Assembly: GCA_947313825.1 (NCBI GenBank)
Contig: CAMZNJ010000040.1
Location: 1-41,775, forward strand
Length of the DNA stretch: 41,775 nt
DNA from: an uncultured Deferribacteraceae bacterium
GTDB lineage: Bacteria; Chrysiogenota; Deferribacteres; CAMZNJ01
Reading direction: 5' to 3'
The notes beneath the pieces are model-generated. The model was given only the letters and a program-made list of their open reading frames with translations, had not been told where the DNA came from and ran no database searches. Made by a program: the position numbers and the translations under genes. This document shows positions 1-6,717 of the stretch, in pieces. Position 1 is the stretch's first letter. Each line of letters starts with the position of its first letter.

Positions 1-28
1 GTACGTGCTGTCCCCTTTTTTTTGTGCC

Positions 29-247
29 TACACCGACGTACGTGTGCCCACACCGCCGAACGCGTCGAACACCGCCGAACGTGCCCACACCGCCGAACGT
101 GCCCACACCGCCGAACGTGCCTACACCGCCGAACGTGCCTACACCGCCGTACGTGCCTACACCGCCGTACGTGCCCACACCGCCGTACGTGCCCACACCG
201 CCGAACGTGCCCACACCGCCGTACGTGCCTACACCGCCGTACGCGTG
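29..247. repeat. 18-bp GC-rich minisatellite
   Basis: About twelve head-to-tail copies of an 18-bp unit, roughly CACACCGCCGAACGTGCC, with C/T variation at the first base and A/T variation in the GAACG/GTACG core. One early copy is irregular. Because 18 is a multiple of three, all three plus frames stay open across it and give spurious six-residue repeat peptides (for example HTAERA). The last copy ends about five bases from the stop codon of the minus-strand radical SAM gene. There is no codon-position bias or ribosome binding site to suggest it is translated. Confidence 0.93.
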
Positions 248-251
248 CCCG

Positions 252-1181
252 CTACAGCGTAAACTTGCCGTATATTTCGGGCATTATGCCTGTGTGTAGC
301 GTGCCCTGCTTTAGTTTGTGTTCGTCCATGTATTTGTGTATTTTGTTGATGAGCAGGTTTTTGTTGTGTGTTACGGATGTGGCGAGCAGCATCGACTCCA
401 CCGCTTCCCCTTGCAACCTTGAGACGATTGTTTTTGGTGGCATGACAGCAATTCCGTAGCTTACGGCTTCCACGTATTCGTCTTCCGTTGGGAGTTGTAT
501 TTCGCCATTTTTGTACATTTTTGCCATTGCAGTGCCTTTGATAATTTCGAGGTTATGGAATTTGACCATGTCCACGTTTAGTGCTGCGATGAGTTCTGCT
601 GTTCTTTTGTAGTCGTCCATGTTTTCGCCCGGCAGTCCGAATATTGCGTGTGCACACACTTCCAGCCCTGCTTCTTGGCACCTTTTGACCCCTTCCACAA
701 AGTTTTCGACGCTATGTCCTCGATTTGTTTGCATTAGTGTTGTGTTGTTGGCGGTTTGCAGTCCTAGTTCCACCATGACGTCGTATTTGGTGTTGAGTTG
801 TGCTAGGTATTCTAGTTTGTTGTCTTCGATGACGTCGGATCGTGTTCCGATGTAAATGCCTCGTATTGCGTCGTCGACTAGTGCTGCTTCGATTCTTCGA
901 CGCATTATGTCTAGTGGTGCGTGGGTATTGGAGTAGGATTGGAAGTAGATGATGTAGTTGAAGATTTCACGTTCTTTGAGTTTATCGATACGCAATTTCA
1001 CTTGTGAAGTAATGTCGCCCTCTTCCACCATTGTGAAGGAGTGTATGTTGCAGTATGTGCACCCTCCCCTTGTGATTGTTCCGTCGATATTTGGGCATGA
1101 GAATCCTGCGTCCACGGGCACTTTGAATGTTCTGTCTCCGTATTTTTCCTGGTAAAATTGACGTAGTGTTTTGTATCTCAT
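252..1181 (-). CDS. TIGR01212/YhcC-type radical SAM protein
   Basis: A 309-residue radical SAM enzyme of the YhcC (TIGR01212) family, whose reaction is unknown. The N-terminal cluster motif is visible as CPNIDGTITRGGCTYC, so cysteines lie in the family's long CX(n)CXXC arrangement for the 4Fe-4S cluster that cleaves S-adenosylmethionine. Further family landmarks are IGTRSDVIED, VELGLQT and HAIFGLPGE through the barrel. Length matches the family. The gene follows folD by 36 bases in the same direction and is probably co-transcribed with it. No strong Shine-Dalgarno precedes the chosen ATG. Its stop codon is almost touched by the 18-bp minisatellite, and no hairpin terminator is seen there. Confidence 0.88.
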   Translation of the reverse strand: MRYKTLRQFYQEKYGDRTFKVPVDAGFSCPNIDGTITRGGCTYCNIHSFTMVEEGDITSQVKLRIDKLKEREIFNYIIYFQSYSNTHAPLDIMRRRIEAALVDDAIRGIYIGTRSDVIEDNKLEYLAQLNTKYDVMVELGLQTANNTTLMQTNRGHSVENFVEGVKRCQEAGLEVCAHAIFGLPGENMDDYKRTAELIAALNVDMVKFHNLEIIKGTAMAKMYKNGEIQLPTEDEYVEAVSYGIAVMPPKTIVSRLQGEAVESMLLATSVTHNKNLLINKIHKYMDEHKLKQGTLHTGIMPEIYGKFTL

Positions 1182-1217
1182 TATATGTTGTGTCCATGGG
1201 TTTTATTTTGTGCAAGT

Positions 1218-2105
1218 TTAAGGCGTGCCCTGAGCATTACTATTGCTGTTCGTCCAAATGTTGACCATGGCGTCCAGCGTGTTTGCCATGAGCCTTGCCA
1301 CTGTGATGGGACCGACTCCCTTTGGTACTGGCGTGATATTTTTCACCTTTGGGGCAACATCGTCGAACAGAACATCCCCTGTGGCAACATCGTCTACAAT
1401 TGTGATGCCCACATCTATCACCGTGGCACCCTCTTGGAGGAAGTCCTGTGTAATGTACCCCGGTACGCCGATTGCTACTACGACTATTTGTGCGTTTTGC
1501 GTGTATTGTTTTATGTTTTGGGTATCTTTGTGGCAAAGTGTAACGGTTGCGTCCATGTTGCTCAGCATGATGCCCAACGGTTTGCCCACAAGGTTGCTCT
1601 TCCCGATAATGGCAACGTTTAGTCCTTTGAGGTGTGGCACGCAACTATTGATGCAGTCCATGATTGCGAGTGCGGTGCAAGGGTAGAGTGCGGGTAACCC
1701 CATTGCCATGCGTCCGAAGTTGTGTGGGTGTAGTCCGTCCACGTCTTTGCTGGGGGAAACACTGCTCAGCACCTCCATGGCGTTGATATGTTTGGGCAGT
1801 GGTAGCTGTACTAAAATGCCGTGGCAGTCTTGTTGTGTGTTGTACCCTTGGATACATCGCACAACATCCCCTTGTGAGGCGGAGTTGGGCAGTTTTTTTA
1901 AGGTGAAGTTGAAGCCTATTTCCCGAGCGACATCCTCTTTTCGGGCAACATACACGGCACTGGCAGGGTTGTCGCCCACTAGGATTACCACAAGCCCCGG
2001 ACGAATGTTGTTTGCTTCGTGGAACTTTGCAACTTTTGCAGCAGTATCACGAATAATATTTTGGGCAATCTGTTGTCCGTCTATTATGTTAGGCATTTTG
2101 TTCAT
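1218..2105 (-). CDS. folD: Bifunctional methylenetetrahydrofolate dehydrogenase/cyclohydrolase FolD
   Basis: FolD interconverts 5,10-methylene- and 10-formyl-tetrahydrofolate in two steps, using NADP, in the cytosol. Visible family motifs are YVARKEDVAREIGF (with the catalytic lysine), HGILVQLPLPKHIN, SPSKDVDGLHPHN, the nucleotide-binding IGKSNLVGKPLG, and PVPKGVGPITVA near the C terminus, where most homologues have PVPGGVGPMT. The open frame runs five codons upstream, but a GGTGG Shine-Dalgarno seven bases before the ATG at 2103-2105 favours that start (295 residues, normal length). It lies 49 bases after the DUF475 gene and 36 before the radical SAM gene, so the three may form one transcript. 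Confidence 0.95.
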   Translation of the reverse strand: MNKMPNIIDGQQIAQNIIRDTAAKVAKFHEANNIRPGLVVILVGDNPASAVYVARKEDVAREIGFNFTLKKLPNSASQGDVVRCIQGYNTQQDCHGILVQLPLPKHINAMEVLSSVSPSKDVDGLHPHNFGRMAMGLPALYPCTALAIMDCINSCVPHLKGLNVAIIGKSNLVGKPLGIMLSNMDATVTLCHKDTQNIKQYTQNAQIVVVAIGVPGYITQDFLQEGATVIDVGITIVDDVATGDVLFDDVAPKVKNITPVPKGVGPITVARLMANTLDAMVNIWTNSNSNAQGTP

Positions 2106-2154
2106 ATTTTGACCACCCAAGCACCTGAAGATTTAGTGTGCAGTGTTAATCGTT

Positions 2155-3246
2155 TTACTGTTCATCGAGCACGGCACTACTCTTGTTTTTGCCCTTGTTT
2201 TTACCCTTGCCATCACGAATAATGCTTATGACAGAGTGTACAAACGCCACAGCAATAATACCAATGCTTGCAGCAGCAATTACTAACCCTTCAATGTGAA
2301 TTAGTACAGACAGGAACATCATTATCCCTAGCAGTAGTATTGACCAGTAGGCACCATGTTCGATGTATTTAAATTTTGCTACAATGTTGTAATCGGCGGT
2401 GAAAATAGTCAGGGAACGCACGAAAATAGCTCCGATGGCAAGCCCTAGGGAGATGATAACAATATCGTTTGACACCGCTAACGCACCAACAACACCATCC
2501 AGCGAGAACGTTGAATCTAAAACATTCAGGTAGATAAAACCAGCCAAACCGCCACTCAACAACACCGAACCGCTCAGCCTATCCAACACAGTACTAATTG
2601 CATGTACCACTTCGAAAACAATTATACCGATAATACCAGCAATAAGCACGTTCGTTATGTATTTCCCCTTGTCAATGTCCACCATAATCGCAGACACCGA
2701 CACTAGCAGAACCATAACTATTACTGTGGGGAGACCTGTCATGAAGCCCAACTTTGATATTGCTTTTTCCATGGGCGTAAGCCAAAACACACTCTTCCCC
2801 TCTTCCGAGAAGTAGAACAAGGCAACCATCATCAGAAACGCACCAGCGAAAGGACTAATCACGTAATGGCTCTCCGCGAGGATAGAGGCGTACCCCTCAG
2901 GGTTGACCAGTGCCAATCGAACAACATCAAACAGCCCCAACGACGCACTCACAGCAACGATAAATACGGGCAAGATAATCCTTACGCCGAAAACCGATAT
3001 GAGTATCCCCCATGTGAGGAACCGTCGTTGCCACTTCTTGCTCATGGTTGTAAGTATTTTGGCGTTGATGATGGCGTTATCAAACGACAACGAGAGCTCC
3101 AACAGTGCCAGTGCGACAATCAGCACCATTATGTTTGCAATACCTGCAACGGAATCTTGTGTGTATATTGCGTAAGATAATCCCAATGCCAGACATATTA
3201 TTGTGAATACCATCGAGAACAAGAAGTACTTAAGTACGATTTTCAT
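2155..3246 (-). CDS. DUF475/TerC-superfamily membrane protein
   Basis: A 363-residue integral membrane protein resembling DUF475 proteins of the TerC superfamily, often linked to metal-ion (Mn) handling or tellurium resistance; the transported substrate is not known here. Two acidic motifs typical of the fold are present: LLELSLSFDNAIINAKIL near residue 50 and YLNVLDSTFSLDGVVGALAVSND around residue 240, each in a hydrophobic helix. Eight to nine membrane segments can be counted. The C terminus is a short lysine-rich tail (GKGKNKGKNK). Start supported by AAGGGG seven bases upstream. It opens a possible operon with folD and is divergent from ferritin, so metal homeostasis would be a plausible shared theme, but this is inference. 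Confidence 0.85.
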   Translation of the reverse strand: MKIVLKYFLFSMVFTIICLALGLSYAIYTQDSVAGIANIMVLIVALALLELSLSFDNAIINAKILTTMSKKWQRRFLTWGILISVFGVRIILPVFIVAVSASLGLFDVVRLALVNPEGYASILAESHYVISPFAGAFLMMVALFYFSEEGKSVFWLTPMEKAISKLGFMTGLPTVIVMVLLVSVSAIMVDIDKGKYITNVLIAGIIGIIVFEVVHAISTVLDRLSGSVLLSGGLAGFIYLNVLDSTFSLDGVVGALAVSNDIVIISLGLAIGAIFVRSLTIFTADYNIVAKFKYIEHGAYWSILLLGIMMFLSVLIHIEGLVIAAASIGIIAVAFVHSVISIIRDGKGKNKGKNKSSAVLDEQ

Positions 3247-3333
3247 AGTATCCCCTTAGCGAGTAAATTTAATGTGTAAGCCTTTCTATTTTGTTACCCT
3301 TTAAAGCTTTTATTCGCTAGCAGTACAAACTGT

Positions 3334-3362
3334 ATTATTGCATGCCACTGAAGGTTTGTCAA
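3334..3362 (-). promoter_or_regulatory. Sigma-70-type promoter for the DUF475 gene
   Basis: On the minus strand TTGACA (3357-3362) is followed after 17 bases by AATAAT (3334-3339). The -35 is perfect consensus; the -10 is weak and could slide two bases to TAATAC. It would start transcription roughly 80 bases upstream of the ATG at 3246. Confidence 0.6.
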
Positions 3363-3417
3363 TTGTATTTAACACACCTGCCCACAGCCCTATTAATTAT
3401 TAATGAAAACTTAATCT

Positions 3418-3446
3418 TTGCTAGACTTTTTGCTATTTTATAGTAT
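3418..3446 (+). promoter_or_regulatory. Ferritin promoter candidate
   Basis: TTGCTA (3418-3423), 17 bases, TAGTAT (3441-3446); an overlapping perfect TATAAT lies at 3446-3451 and may be the real -10. The surrounding DNA is strongly AT-rich. No clear 19-bp Fur box could be recognised. Confidence 0.55.
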
Positions 3447-3457
3447 ATAATATAAAT

Positions 3458-3475
3458 GAGGGTTTTTAACCCCTC
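3458..3475 (+). promoter_or_regulatory. Hairpin at the 5' end of the ferritin leader
   Basis: GAGGGTT and AACCCCTC can pair as a seven-base stem with one bulged C and a three-base loop. It would lie at or very near the 5' end of the ferritin mRNA if the promoter call is right, with the AT-rich remainder of the leader and the ribosome site GGAGG downstream. It might stabilise the mRNA or act as an operator or attenuator. The run of T residues after it is interrupted, so it is a poor terminator. Confidence 0.4.
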
Positions 3476-3507
3476 TAATAAATTTTTAATAACTGGAGGC
3501 TGAAATC

Positions 3508-4008
3508 ATGAGCAAAGCAATCGAACTCTTGAACAAACAGCACACAAACGAACTAACCGCAGCGTACAGGTACCTTACGATGGCGTACTCCCTCGAGCAG
3601 ATGGAACTCCACGGTATGGCAAAATGGATGCGTGGACAACACAAAGACGAACTCGGACATGCTAGACGCATTTACGACTACATGATCAGAACTGACCTGA
3701 AAATGTCCTTCGAACCTATTCACGTGGAAGACGACAAATGCAAAACACCACTGGATATCTTCAAAAAAGGACTCGAGAGCGAAAAAGGTGTTACCGCCGA
3801 CATATGCAAAATTATGGACGAAGCTATCAAGGAAAAACATTACGGCATACAACTATTCCTCCAGTGGTTCATTGACGAACAGGAAGAAGAGGAAGAAGCA
3901 ATGCGTGGAGTTATCAATACCCTGCAACTCATTGGCGACAGCAGATCCGGACTACTTGCCCTCGATGCCAAAATGGGCGATGAAGCAGAATCGGCTCACA
4001 CCGACTAA
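3508..4008 (+). CDS. ftnA: Non-haem bacterial ferritin
   Basis: A 166-residue ferritin that oxidises and stores iron in a 24-mer cytosolic shell. The four-helix ferritin fold is readable: helix A carries E15 and the RYLTMAYSLE segment, helix B carries E48 and H51 in KDELGHARRIYDYM, and helix C/D carries KEKHYGIQLFLQWFIDEQEEEEEA with the expected ferroxidase glutamine and glutamates. There is no haem-ligand methionine pattern of bacterioferritin. Length is standard. GGAGG lies eight bases before the ATG. It is monocistronic by appearance, with its own AT-rich promoter, and diverges from the DUF475 gene. The acidic run of glutamates near residue 127 is slightly longer than usual. Confidence 0.93.
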   Translation: MSKAIELLNKQHTNELTAAYRYLTMAYSLEQMELHGMAKWMRGQHKDELGHARRIYDYMIRTDLKMSFEPIHVEDDKCKTPLDIFKKGLESEKGVTADICKIMDEAIKEKHYGIQLFLQWFIDEQEEEEEAMRGVINTLQLIGDSRSGLLALDAKMGDEAESAHTD

Positions 4009-4185
4009 CTCACCGCTAACACTCCCCCCGAATTGCGTAAACAAACCCTGACCGCCAACACTACGCTATTTCGTGCAAACAATAACAATGGTCAGCGTAA
4101 ACCTTTCTCGCCAGCATACACACCGCATGCAACGTGTATTCTCAGGCAAAACTAGGCTTATGCTGACCGCTGTTCACACAATCCC

Positions 4186-4279
4186 CCTCGCCACAAACCT
4201 GTTTGCACAAACCTCCTCGCCACAAACCTGTTTGCAACAAACTCCCTCGCCACAAACCTGTTTGCAACAAACTCCCTCG
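4186..4279. repeat. 29/30-bp tandem repeat between ferritin and aroF
   Basis: Three copies of a unit that begins CCTCGCCACAAACCTG and continues TTTGCAACAAACTC, with steps of 29, 30 and 30 bases between successive CCTCG anchors (4186, 4215, 4245, 4275). The remainder of the 448-base gap 4009-4456 holds no convincing gene: 4009-4180 is C/A-rich non-repetitive sequence, 4280-4342 contains the aroF promoter, and 4382-4420 is low-complexity sequence based on GTAATC/GCAATC steps. Confidence 0.9.
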
Positions 4280-4313
4280 TAACAAAATAAAATTTCCACC
4301 CTACCTGAAATAC

Positions 4314-4342
4314 TTGAAAAAGTTACGGCGATGCATTATAAT
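4314..4342 (+). promoter_or_regulatory. Near-consensus sigma-70 promoter for DAHP synthase
   Basis: TTGAAA (4314-4319), exactly 17 bases, TATAAT (4337-4342). Only one mismatch to consensus. Transcription would begin near 4349, leaving a leader of about 108 bases before the ATG at 4457. No Trp/Phe/Tyr-rich leader peptide or riboswitch was recognised in that leader. Confidence 0.8.
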
Positions 4343-4456
4343 GGGTTACTATTTTTTATGCATGGACATATGGTCAACAACACTAGCGTAATCGTAATCA
4401 TAATCGCAAACGCAATCGCAACAACCATGTGAGCCAATCAAAGGAACACACCCATA

Positions 4457-5308
4457 ATGACCTCAACACCATCATACCCCTCGCCATACTCTATCTCACA
4501 ACTTATTCACGACTTGGAAAACAGGCAACCAGAAAACAAAAGGAAACCAGCCCCGCAACGCAATGTCGCCCCCGCCAACATCTTCCCCATTATTGCCGGT
4601 CCCTGCTCTGTTGAATCTGAAGAGCAGATAGTGTCCATCGCACAAAGCGTTCGCAACTCCGGTGCTGTAATGCTCCGTGGCGGTGCCTACAAACCACGAA
4701 CATCACCCCACTCATTTCGTGGACTTGGCGAAGACGGACTCAAAATGCTCAAAACTGCTCGCGAAACAACAGGACTACCCGTCGTAACTGAAGTTCTCAG
4801 CGTCAAATACTTGGATACGGTTTTAAAATACGCCGACGTGTTGCAAATCGGAGCACGAAACTCCCAAAACTTCACCCTACTGGAAGAGGTGGGGAAAACT
4901 CGCATGCCGGTGCTCTTCAAACGAGGGTTCGCAATGACCTACCAAGAGGTTGTGAATGCTGTGGAGTACATCGAAATGGGGGGGAACAATCGCGTTATTA
5001 TCTGTGAGCGAGGTATGCGTACGTTTGAAACGGGAGTACGCAACACGCTGGACATCGCCGCCGTGCCAATTCTCAAAGGGATGACGCATCACCCCGTTAT
5101 TGTTGATCCTAGCCATAGCGTTACGGCAAAATACGTGCCCACCATGGCACTGGCATCTGTTGCATCGGGGGCTGACGGGCTGCTAATCGAGGTGCACAAC
5201 AATCCACAAGACGCCCTCAGTGATGGCGATCAAGCGATTACCACCACTGAGTTTGCCGTGCTGGCTGCCAAAGTGCAACAGCTCCACCAATCTGTTATAT
5301 CTTTGTAG
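4457..5308 (+). CDS. aroF: 3-deoxy-7-phosphoheptulonate synthase, type I-beta
   Basis: Condenses phosphoenolpyruvate and erythrose 4-phosphate to DAHP, the first step of the shikimate pathway. The protein is of the KDO8P-synthase-like beta subtype: [71 protein letters not shown] and [13 protein letters not shown] are all intact, including the metal-binding Cys, His, Glu and Asp positions. It has 283 residues. A divergent proline-rich N-terminal segment of about 40 residues precedes the barrel, and no separate ACT or chorismate mutase regulatory domain is present, so feedback control is not obvious. Shine-Dalgarno AAGGA is about 12 bases from the ATG. A minisatellite starts at the base after its stop. 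Confidence 0.93.
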   Translation: MTSTPSYPSPYSISQLIHDLENRQPENKRKPAPQRNVAPANIFPIIAGPCSVESEEQIVSIAQSVRNSGAVMLRGGAYKPRTSPHSFRGLGEDGLKMLKTARETTGLPVVTEVLSVKYLDTVLKYADVLQIGARNSQNFTLLEEVGKTRMPVLFKRGFAMTYQEVVNAVEYIEMGGNNRVIICERGMRTFETGVRNTLDIAAVPILKGMTHHPVIVDPSHSVTAKYVPTMALASVASGADGLLIEVHNNPQDALSDGDQAITTTEFAVLAAKVQQLHQSVISL

Positions 5309-5488
5309 GTGCGGCTGTGTGCGTGCGTGAACGCTGTGTGCGTACGTGAACGCTGTGCGTTGCGTTGCCGTGCGTTGCGTGCGTGGACGCCTGTGTGCAT
5401 TACGTTGTGGACGCCTGTGAACGCTGTGCGTTGCGTGCATTACGTTGCGTACGTGGACGCCTGTGGACGCCGTGCGTTGCGTTGCAAA
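5309..5488. repeat. GC-rich minisatellite filling the aroF/pfpI convergent junction
   Basis: An irregular array of interwoven short units built on GTGCGT, GAACGCTGT, GTGGACGCCTGT and GCATTACGTT. One pair of 19-base units stands at its left end and three copies of GTGGACGCCTGT are spread over the right half. It occupies the entire space between the stop codons of two convergent genes. No terminator hairpin with a T-tract is visible in either direction. Confidence 0.88.
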
Positions 5489-6037
5489 CTACTCCGCCAA
5501 CATCTCCTTACGCAAACCCTTGCTCGCACCATCCCCATGCAAATAATCCACCACGGCATACCCTAGCTTGGCTGCAGTTCCCGGTCCTTGGCTAGTCATG
5601 ATATTGCCGTCCAACACAACGGCTTCCTCCACGTACATTGCCCCTTGGAGCCTCTCGATGAATGTTTCATGGGGGTAGCATGTTGCTTTTTTGCCCGCCA
5701 AGATGCCTTTGAGCCCCAAAACGTAAGGTGCGGCACATATTGCTGCTATTAATTTCCCCCTAGCGTGGAAATCGTCCAACACTTCGCCCACTTTGGGTAG
5801 TGCAAACAGGTTGTCCGCCCCTGGTATCCCCCCTGGCAGGAATATTGCGTCGTACCCTGAGTAGTTCACAGTATTGACGTCTGCATCCCTGAGAATGGTT
5901 ACGCCGTGTGCCCCTGTTGGAGCCTCTTTGGAGCTAACAATCGTTGTTTCCACTTCAGCACGACGCAAAATATCCACAACAGTTATGGCTTCAATCTCTT
6001 CAAACCCGTCTTCGATGAATACTAACATTCTGCTCAT
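5489..6037 (-). CDS. DJ-1/PfpI family protein
   Basis: A 182-residue protein of the DJ-1/PfpI (ThiJ) superfamily, which includes glyoxalases, deglycase-like and chaperone-like proteins; the exact activity here is unknown. The family signature is plain: MLVFIEDGFEEIEAITVVDILRRA with the conserved glutamate near residue 14, FLPGGIPGADNL, and the nucleophile elbow IAAICAAPYVLG with the reactive cysteine. The C-terminal TSQGPGTAAKLGYAVVDYL segment is the YajL/DJ-1 type rather than the PfpI protease type. A strong AGGAGG lies five to six bases upstream of the ATG. It is single and convergent with aroF, and divergent from the FlgM-like gene. Confidence 0.9.
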   Translation of the reverse strand: MSRMLVFIEDGFEEIEAITVVDILRRAEVETTIVSSKEAPTGAHGVTILRDADVNTVNYSGYDAIFLPGGIPGADNLFALPKVGEVLDDFHARGKLIAAICAAPYVLGLKGILAGKKATCYPHETFIERLQGAMYVEEAVVLDGNIMTSQGPGTAAKLGYAVVDYLHGDGASKGLRKEMLAE

Positions 6038-6110
6038 AATCCCTCCTAATTAGTCAGACTTAACACTTAATCATATCAAATATAAACCTTTTTGGGAATA
6101 CTTACTATTG

Positions 6111-6125
6111 TGGCACGTTTTTTGC
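6111..6125 (+). promoter_or_regulatory. Sigma-54 (RpoN) promoter
   Basis: TGGCAC (6111-6116), five bases (GTTTT), TTGC (6122-6125). This matches the -24/-12 consensus at every conserved base, with the invariant GG and GC at the correct spacing. Transcription would start near 6137, leaving about 56 bases of leader before the ATG at 6193. No enhancer-binding site could be assigned, and the intergenic space upstream is short. Confidence 0.8.
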
Positions 6126-6192
6126 GTATGAACCATTTGAAGGGCACGGACGTCGTATCGTGGTAATATAATTGCCAACATGGAGGATAATA

Positions 6193-6546
6193 ATGGTAGG
6201 GAACATCAATAGTATTAACAACACTGGCGTAGAGAAGGCTGTCAGCAAGAATAGTGCTAACAAAAGTAGTGGCACCAACCAAGCAACTGAGAACAACCGA
6301 CGAGACGTTGGTAATAATGCTACTCAGGACAGGTCGGACTCCTATGACACAACAACCTTGAAGCGATCAGAGTTAATGGGGTACATCGACAGCCTAAACA
6401 GGGAGAGTCAAGGACAATCCCTCAACCATTCAAAGTTCCAAGACCTTGTGAGTAAGGTTCGCTCAAGCGATACCGAATCATTAATTAAGACCATCGGTGA
6501 TACTTCTAATCTTAGCAAGCTTACTGTTGAGGTAATGGAGTCGTAA
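6193..6546 (+). CDS. Small FlgM-like protein (putative anti-sigma-28 factor)
   Basis: A 117-residue polar protein without membrane segments or cysteines. The start at 6193 is chosen over an upstream in-frame ATG at 6172 because GGAGG sits eight bases before it. The N terminus MVGNINSINNTG resembles the start of many FlgM proteins, followed by a serine/asparagine-rich, probably disordered half and a C-terminal helical half with the segment KFQDLVSKVRSSDTESLIKT. The FlgM C-terminal motif is not clear, so this is suggestive only. A near-perfect sigma-54 promoter and a strong terminator make it a single-gene unit, which would suit a flagellar regulatory protein. Otherwise it is a hypothetical protein. 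Confidence 0.55.
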   Translation: MVGNINSINNTGVEKAVSKNSANKSSGTNQATENNRRDVGNNATQDRSDSYDTTTLKRSELMGYIDSLNRESQGQSLNHSKFQDLVSKVRSSDTESLIKTIGDTSNLSKLTVEVMES

Positions 6547-6574
6547 CCTTTTTTGGTATCAGTATTGCACCTAG

Positions 6575-6628
6575 CACCCATACTTTCGAGGGCAATATTT
6601 GCCCATAGAGGAGAGTGTGGGTGTTTTT
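6575..6628 (+). terminator. Strong two-tier rho-independent terminator
   Basis: A 13-pair outer stem, CACCCATACTTTC (6575-6587) with GAGAGTGTGGGTG (6611-6623), all positions pairing if G-U is allowed, is followed by five T residues (6624-6628). Inside it sits a second perfect hairpin, GGGCAA and TTGCCC (6590-6604). It ends the FlgM-like transcript and works only in the plus direction because the opposite side lacks a T-tract. Confidence 0.88.
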
Positions 6629-6717
6629 GTTCCTAGTGTTGATTGCCCTGAATGTGGCGACGCACTCACGTAACCGCACAGCCATGCAACACGCACTCGC
6701 ACTCCCCTCTTACTGCC

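Noticed and set aside
22-459. Long plus-strand open frames through the 18-bp array and antisense to yhcC
   Set aside because: They are open only because the repeat length is a multiple of three and the remainder is antisense to a clear radical SAM gene; no ribosome site.
4073-4282. Short open frames across 4073-4391
   Set aside because: They depend on the tandem repeat, lack ribosome sites and resemble no protein family.
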